The position numbers and the translations under genes were made by a program. This document shows positions 23,347-27,330 of a DNA stretch of 27,330 nt, piece by piece. Under the pieces are notes generated by a model. The model was given only the letters and a program-made list of their open reading frames with translations. It was not told where the DNA came from and ran no database searches. This DNA is from Contendibacter sp031732755 (lineage in GTDB: Bacteria; Pseudomonadota; Gammaproteobacteria; Competibacterales; Competibacteraceae): contig JAVMKI010000028.1 in the NCBI GenBank assembly GCA_031732755.1, forward strand, positions 1 through 27,330. The letters run 5' to 3'. Numbering within the stretch: position 1 is the stretch's first letter; each line of letters begins with the position of its first letter.

Positions 23347-24881
23347 TACAGTAGTTGCGGATGCGCGCGCTCGACCGGTTGCAACACCTTGTTGAGCGCG
23401 TTCACATAGGCCTTGGCCGAGGCGATAACGATGTCGGTGTCAGCGCCCTGGCCGTTGACGATCCGGCCGCCCTTGGCAACCCGCACCGTGACTTCACCCT
23501 GTGAATCGGTGCCGCTGGTGATGTTGTTGACCGAGTACAGCAACAGGTCCGTACCGGTTTGCAGGATGCTCTCAATGGCCTTGAACGAAGCATCCACCGG
23601 ACCACCACCAACGGCGGTCGCGCTGTGCTCCACCCCATCCACCGCCAGGGTCACCCGAGCGTTCGGCGTCTCGCCGGTTTCCGAGCAGACTTGGAGGTAG
23701 CGCAGCTTCACCCGTTCGTTTTCCGCCGCCAAGTTGGCGTCGGTGACCAGGGCCTGCAAGTCTTCGTCGAAAATTTCGTGCTTCTTGTCCGCCAGTTCCT
23801 TGAAGCGGGCGAAGGCGGCGTTCAGGTCTTCCTCGGAAGCGAAGCTGACTCCCAGTTCTTCCAGGCGGGTGCGAAAGGCGTTGCGGCCGGAATGCTTGCC
23901 CAGCACCATGCGGTTGGCGTTCCAGCCCACATCCTCGGCGCGCATGATCTCGTAGGTTTCACGGTGCTTGAGCACGCCATCCTGGTGGATACCAGATTCA
24001 TGGGCGAAGGCGTTGGCGCCGACGATGGCCTTGTTGGGCTGTACCGGAAAACCGGTGATGTTGGCGACCAGTCGCGAGGCCGGGACGATTTGGGTGGTGT
24101 CAATGCCGGTTTCAAGCTGGAACACATCGCGACGAGTACGCACCGTCATCACGATTTCCTCCAGCGAAGCGTTGCCCGCCCGCTCGCCGAGGCCGTTGAT
24201 GGTGCATTCGACTTGTCGCGCGCCGGCCAGCACCGCCGCCAGCGAGTTGGCCACCGCCAGCCCCAGGTCGTTGTGGCAATGTACCGAGAAGATGGCCTGA
24301 TCAGCGTTCGGCACCCGCTCCATCAGGCCGCGGATGGTGTGGGCGAACTGATCGGGCACGTTGTAGCCGACCGTGTCGGGCACGTTGATGGTGCGGGCGC
24401 CCGCCTTGATAACCGCCTCCGTGATCCGGCACAGGAAATCCAGTTCGGAACGGCCAGCGTCCTCGGCGGAGAACTCCACGTCGTCGGTCCAGTGTCGGGC
24501 GCGACGCACCGCCGCGACCGCCCGCTCCACCACCTGATCCGGCTCCAGCCGTAATTTCATTCGCATGTGAATCGGTGAGGTGGCGATGAAGGTATGAATG
24601 CGGCTCGCCGCCGCGTCCTTCAACGCCTCGCCGGCCCGGTCAATATCGGCATCGGCGGCGCGCGCCAGCCCGCAAACCACGCTGTCCTTGACGACGCGCG
24701 CCACCGCCCGCACCGCCTCGAAATCGCCTGGGCTGGCGATGGGAAAACCGGCTTCGATGACATCGACTCGCATCCGCTCCAATGCCTTGGCGATGCGAAC
24801 TTTCTCGTCCTTGGTCATGGACGCGCCGGGGCTTTGTTCGCCGTCGCGCAAGGTGGTGTCGAAGATGATCAATTGATTCAT
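23346..24881 (-). CDS. leuA: 2-isopropylmalate synthase
   Basis: A 511-aa enzyme that condenses acetyl-CoA with 3-methyl-2-oxobutanoate, the first committed step of leucine synthesis. The TIM-barrel N-terminus has the DTTLRDGEQSPGASMT motif (residues 8-23, with catalytic Arg12 and metal Asp) and the metal-binding HxH in FSVHCHNDLGLAVANSL. GLGERAGNASLEEIVM and FAHESGIHQDGVLKH are typical. The C-terminal ~120 residues form the regulatory domain for leucine feedback. Length equals E. coli LeuA (523 aa). The ATG at 24881 has GGAG 9 nt upstream. It heads a compact unit with glycosylase, rimI and sirB2. The other leu genes are not in the window. Confidence 0.96.
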   Translation of the reverse strand: MNQLIIFDTTLRDGEQSPGASMTKDEKVRIAKALERMRVDVIEAGFPIASPGDFEAVRAVARVVKDSVVCGLARAADADIDRAGEALKDAAASRIHTFIATSPIHMRMKLRLEPDQVVERAVAAVRRARHWTDDVEFSAEDAGRSELDFLCRITEAVIKAGARTINVPDTVGYNVPDQFAHTIRGLMERVPNADQAIFSVHCHNDLGLAVANSLAAVLAGARQVECTINGLGERAGNASLEEIVMTVRTRRDVFQLETGIDTTQIVPASRLVANITGFPVQPNKAIVGANAFAHESGIHQDGVLKHRETYEIMRAEDVGWNANRMVLGKHSGRNAFRTRLEELGVSFASEEDLNAAFARFKELADKKHEIFDEDLQALVTDANLAAENERVKLRYLQVCSETGETPNARVTLAVDGVEHSATAVGGGPVDASFKAIESILQTGTDLLLYSVNNITSGTDSQGEVTVRVAKGGRIVNGQGADTDIVIASAKAYVNALNKVLQPVERAHPQLL

Positions 24882-25013
24882 GGCGGTTCGCTCCAGTATC
24901 CAAAGGGGGGCGGGCGAGACATCAACCTTGTTTGAGAATAGACCAAGGTTCGGCTCCACGGGGCCGAGTGGCGCGAAGCCTGGTGTGGACGCCGGCCTGT
25001 CCGGGATCGGCGC

Positions 25014-25352
25014 TCAATCCTCGTCGCGGTCGGCGAGCAGGTCATCCTCGTCGTTCAGTTCCTCTTCGTCGATCTCCTTATCTTCATCTTCGTCCGCGTT
25101 CCCATCTTCGTCTTCGTCATAACCCAAATCGTCCGACTCCAGTTCATCGAAGGGGCCAGACCAGTCTCCCGGGGCTTCGATGGACTCAATCGCCAACTCG
25201 TACCAGGCGTCCAGATCCAGCTCCTCCACTTCGCCGTCGAAGTACTGGATTTCGATGGTCTGGGCTTCTTCGTCCAACGCGACGACTTCAAAATCGTTGC
25301 CGGTTTCCTGATTGCGATACCAATTGCCGATAATGGGATCAACATCGCTCAT
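25014..25352 (-). CDS. DUF6763-like acidic protein of unknown function
   Basis: A 112-aa strongly acidic protein. The N-terminal ~70 residues (PIIGNWYRNQETGNDFEVVALDEEAQTIEIQYFDGEVEELDLDAWYEL) look like a small beta-barrel domain seen in short gammaproteobacterial proteins of the DUF6763 type. IEAPGDWSGPFDELESDDLGY follows. The last ~35 residues are nearly pure Asp/Glu, a low-complexity tail longer than I expect for the family. The ATG at 25352 has AGGAG 8 nt upstream. It is divergent from the eIF2B-like gene, sharing an 84-nt control region. Function unknown. Confidence 0.75.
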   Translation of the reverse strand: MSDVDPIIGNWYRNQETGNDFEVVALDEEAQTIEIQYFDGEVEELDLDAWYELAIESIEAPGDWSGPFDELESDDLGYDEDEDGNADEDEDKEIDEEELNDEDDLLADRDED

Positions 25353-25389
25353 GGCCAGTCTCCTGGAGTGGCGGTGGGGCGGATTGCCG

Positions 25390-25407
25390 GTCAGTATACC
25401 GGCTTGA
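25390..25407. promoter_or_regulatory. Palindrome and promoter in the divergent gap
   Basis: GCCGGTCAGTATACCGGC has 6-bp arms (GCCGGT/ACCGGC). The minus strand contains TATACT, a -10-like hexamer ~45 nt from the DUF6763-like ATG. The dyad could be an operator for either divergent gene. Confidence 0.4.
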
Positions 25408-25436
25408 TTCTGATGATTCCTGGTGAATTTTGGACA

Positions 25437-26309
25437 ATGACCCTCACCCAATTCAACCGTTGGATTGCGGAAATTCGCGATGATCGCACGCGCGGGGCCA
25501 GCGAACTGGCGCGCCGTAGTCTGGAACTACTGGCGGAGGCGGCGCGGTTGCTGCCGGCGGTGGATGCGATGGAACTGGAGGAACGCCTGTTGGCCCTCAC
25601 CGCCGAATTGAGCGCGGCCCGACCCAGTATGACGCCGATCCGAAACCTGCTACGGCGCTGGCAAGACGGATTGCGGCTCCCCGCCGAGATGAATCTGATC
25701 ACCGCCCGTGATCTGGCCATCGAACGGGCGGAAAGTCTGATCGCGGCATCGCGGCGAGCGGTGACCGAGTGTGCCGCCCAGGCCGCCGAATTGCTCGGTC
25801 CAGGACGGACGGTGCTGACCCACAGTTTCAGTTCAACGGTGGTGGAAACCTGCCGGCTGCTCAAGGAGACGGGATTACGGATGATCGTCACTGAATCGCG
25901 GCCACTGGAAGAGGGTCGCCGACTGGCGGAACGGCTTTCGGCCTGGAATGTGCCGACGAGCTATATCACCGACGCGCAGATGGGATTGTTCGTCGCTCAA
26001 GCCGACGCCGTGCTGGTCGGGGCGGACAGCGTGCTGGCCGATGGCGCGGTCGTCAACAAGGCGGGAACCTACCCGCTGGCCCTGGCGGCGCGCGACCAGG
26101 GCGTACCGTTCCATGTCTGTTGCGAGAGCTTCAAGTGGCGCGCGGCGGATGATCCACCGCCGGAATTGGAGGAAATGGCGCCGACGGAACTGAACGCGCC
26201 GGACTGGTCGGGAGTGACCGTGCGCAACGTGTACTTTGATCTGACTCCAGCGCGACTGGTGAGCGTCTGGATCGATGAAACCGGCGCGCGCGGAGCGAGC
26301 GGCTCATAA
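25437..26309 (+). CDS. eIF2B alpha/beta/delta-like (initiation factor 2B-related) protein
   Basis: A 290-aa protein of the superfamily that contains eukaryotic eIF2B subunits, methylthioribose-1-phosphate isomerase (MtnA) and archaeal ribose-1,5-bisphosphate isomerase. The C-terminal Rossmann-like half has the family marks: LTHSFSSTVVETC (~127-139), VTESRPLEEGRRLAERL (~151-167), and GADSVLADGAVVNKAGTYPLALAA with Asp197, Asn207 and Lys208. The N-terminal half is helical. The catalytic Cys that the isomerases carry after TH is Ser130, so isomerase chemistry is doubtful and a ligand-binding or regulatory role is possible. The ATG at 25437 is chosen over ATGs at 25368 and 25413, though its ribosome site is weak. 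It is divergent from the DUF6763-like gene and ends at a bidirectional terminator. Confidence 0.8.
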   Translation: MTLTQFNRWIAEIRDDRTRGASELARRSLELLAEAARLLPAVDAMELEERLLALTAELSAARPSMTPIRNLLRRWQDGLRLPAEMNLITARDLAIERAESLIAASRRAVTECAAQAAELLGPGRTVLTHSFSSTVVETCRLLKETGLRMIVTESRPLEEGRRLAERLSAWNVPTSYITDAQMGLFVAQADAVLVGADSVLADGAVVNKAGTYPLALAARDQGVPFHVCCESFKWRAADDPPPELEEMAPTELNAPDWSGVTVRNVYFDLTPARLVSVWIDETGARGASGS

Positions 26310-26311
26310 AA

Positions 26312-26343
26312 AAACCCGGCCGCCTCAAGCAGGGGCCGGGTTT
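26312..26343. terminator. Bidirectional intrinsic terminator
   Basis: AAACCCGGCC (26312-26321) and GGCCGGGTTT (26334-26343) form a perfect 10-bp stem with a 12-nt loop between convergent genes. On the minus strand a run of seven T follows, a strong terminator for acetyl-CoA synthetase. On the plus strand only TTT follows, so it is weaker for the eIF2B-like gene. Confidence 0.85.
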
Positions 26344-26377
26344 AAGCTTACATCCCGTTGTTGTTATGGTCCAATCA

Positions 26378-27330
26378 TTACTTGACCGCGCGGTTATCCA
26401 CCAGATCGGTGACCACGTTCGGGTCAGCCAGGGTCGAAGTGTCGCCCAACGCATCGACCTCGTTCGCGGCGATCTTGCGCAGGATGCGCCGCATGATCTT
26501 GCCGGAGCGGGTCTTGGGCAGACCAGGCGCCCATTGCAGCGCATCCGGGCTGGCGATGGGGCCGATTTCCTTGCGGACGTGGGCGACCAGTTCCTTGCGC
26601 AATTCTTCGGTCGGTTCGACGCCGACCTTGAGAGTCACATAGGCGTAGATGCCCTGGCCCTTGATGTCGTGTGGGAAACCGACCACCGCCGCCTCGGCGA
26701 CCGCCGGATGCAGCACCAGCGCCGATTCGACCTCGGCGGTGCCCATGCGATGGCCGGAGACATTGATGACGTCGTCCACGCGACCGGTGATCCAATAATA
26801 GCCGTCCTCGTCGCGGCGGGCGCCGTCACCAGTGAAGTACAGCCCCTTGTACATCGAGAAATAGGTCTCGATAAAGCGCTGATGATCGCCGTACACGGTG
26901 CGCATCATGCCTGGCCACGGCCGAGTGATGACCAGGTTGCCGTCGGTGGCGCCTTCCAGGAACTGACCCTCGGCGTCCACCAGCGCCGGGCACACGCCAA
27001 AGAACGGCCGGGTGGCGGAACCGGGCTTCAGGGCGGTGGCGCCGGGCAGTGGGGTGATCAGGATCCCGCCGGTTTCGGTCTGCCACCAGGTGTCCACAAT
27101 CGGGCAACGGCTGTCGCCGACATTGTGGTAATACCACTCCCAGGCTTCGGGATTGATCGGCTCGCCCACCGAACCCAGCAGCCGCAGACTCTTGCGCGAG
27201 GTGGCCTTGACCGGCGCCTCGCCCTCGCGCATCAACGAACGGATCGCGGTCGGGGCGGTGTAGAAGATGTTGACCTGGTGCTTGTCCACCACCTGCCAGA
27301 AGCGGCCAGCGTCCGGGTAGGTCGGGATGC
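26378..27330 (-). CDS. acs: Acetyl-CoA synthetase, C-terminal part (window edge)
   Basis: The last 316 residues of an AMP-forming acetyl-CoA synthetase, which makes acetyl-CoA from acetate, ATP and CoA; the N-terminal half lies beyond the right edge. Seen are YTAPTAIRSLMREG, GSVGEPINPEAWEWYY, the VDTWWQTETGG motif, YFTGDGARRDEDGYYWITGRVDDVINVSGHR (adenylate site and hinge) and the C-terminal PKTRSGKIMRRILRK, whose Lys after SG is the site inactivated by acetylation in the family. No break is seen. It ends at a strong terminator. With pyruvate oxidoreductase and phasin it suits acetyl-CoA and PHA metabolism. Confidence 0.96.
   Translation of the reverse strand, partial: IPTYPDAGRFWQVVDKHQVNIFYTAPTAIRSLMREGEAPVKATSRKSLRLLGSVGEPINPEAWEWYYHNVGDSRCPIVDTWWQTETGGILITPLPGATALKPGSATRPFFGVCPALVDAEGQFLEGATDGNLVITRPWPGMMRTVYGDHQRFIETYFSMYKGLYFTGDGARRDEDGYYWITGRVDDVINVSGHRMGTAEVESALVLHPAVAEAAVVGFPHDIKGQGIYAYVTLKVGVEPTEELRKELVAHVRKEIGPIASPDALQWAPGLPKTRSGKIMRRILRKIAANEVDALGDTSTLADPNVVTDLVDNRAVK

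Overview
The window is about 27 kb of GC-rich, gene-dense bacterial chromosome and looks like a gammaproteobacterium. The signs are a Fis-type nucleoid protein, a SUF operon headed by a gammaproteobacterial-type Rrf2 regulator, SirB2, a FimX-like c-di-GMP receptor and a DUF6763-like acidic protein. A phasin, pyruvate:ferredoxin/flavodoxin oxidoreductase and acetyl-CoA synthetase fit a polyhydroxyalkanoate-cycling organism such as the Competibacteraceae, but that placement is inference. No rRNA, tRNA, CRISPR array, phage gene or intact insertion sequence was seen.

Layout. 1-2231 (minus): the N-terminus of NifJ-type pyruvate oxidoreductase, cut by the window edge, preceded in its operon by a GltD-like FAD/NAD(P)/Fe-S oxidoreductase. 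2232-2756 carries no intact gene but holds a promoter-like site and what looks like the scar of a deleted dusB just before fis. 2757-6691 (plus): fis, a HAD-IB phosphatase, DAHP synthase, a zinc-ribbon Nudix hydrolase, a 66-aa unknown and a coiled-coil unknown. 6859-9177 (minus): serC then serA, with a strong intrinsic terminator between them.

9364-16381 (minus): the SUF iron-sulfur operon in the order regulator, sufB, [insertion], sufC, sufD, sufS, sufU, sufT. About 0.85 kb between sufB and sufC holds a RelE/ParE-type toxin-antitoxin pair and an AT-rich stretch with a 164-bp inverted-repeat element. An intrinsic terminator follows sufT. 16597-19644 (minus): a FimX-like protein with two degenerate receiver domains, then ampD. 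19935-20954 (minus): class I fructose-1,6-bisphosphatase. 21154-21486 (plus): phasin.

21553-24881 (minus): leuA, family-4 uracil-DNA glycosylase, rimI and sirB2, packed with 1-4 nt overlaps or gaps. 25014-25352 (minus) is the acidic DUF6763-like protein, divergent from an eIF2B-like protein (25437-26309, plus), which converges on the C-terminal part of acetyl-CoA synthetase (26378-27330, minus) across a bidirectional terminator.

Functionally the window joins central carbon metabolism (pyruvate/acetyl-CoA, gluconeogenesis, serine, leucine and aromatic synthesis) with Fe-S cluster supply. Several products here need such clusters: the pyruvate oxidoreductase family, the GltD-like protein and the uracil-DNA glycosylase. 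The most unusual parts are the split SUF operon, the dusB scar, the repeat-like linker in the glycosylase and the doubly degenerate FimX-like receptor. I found no clear multi-gene system of an unknown kind.
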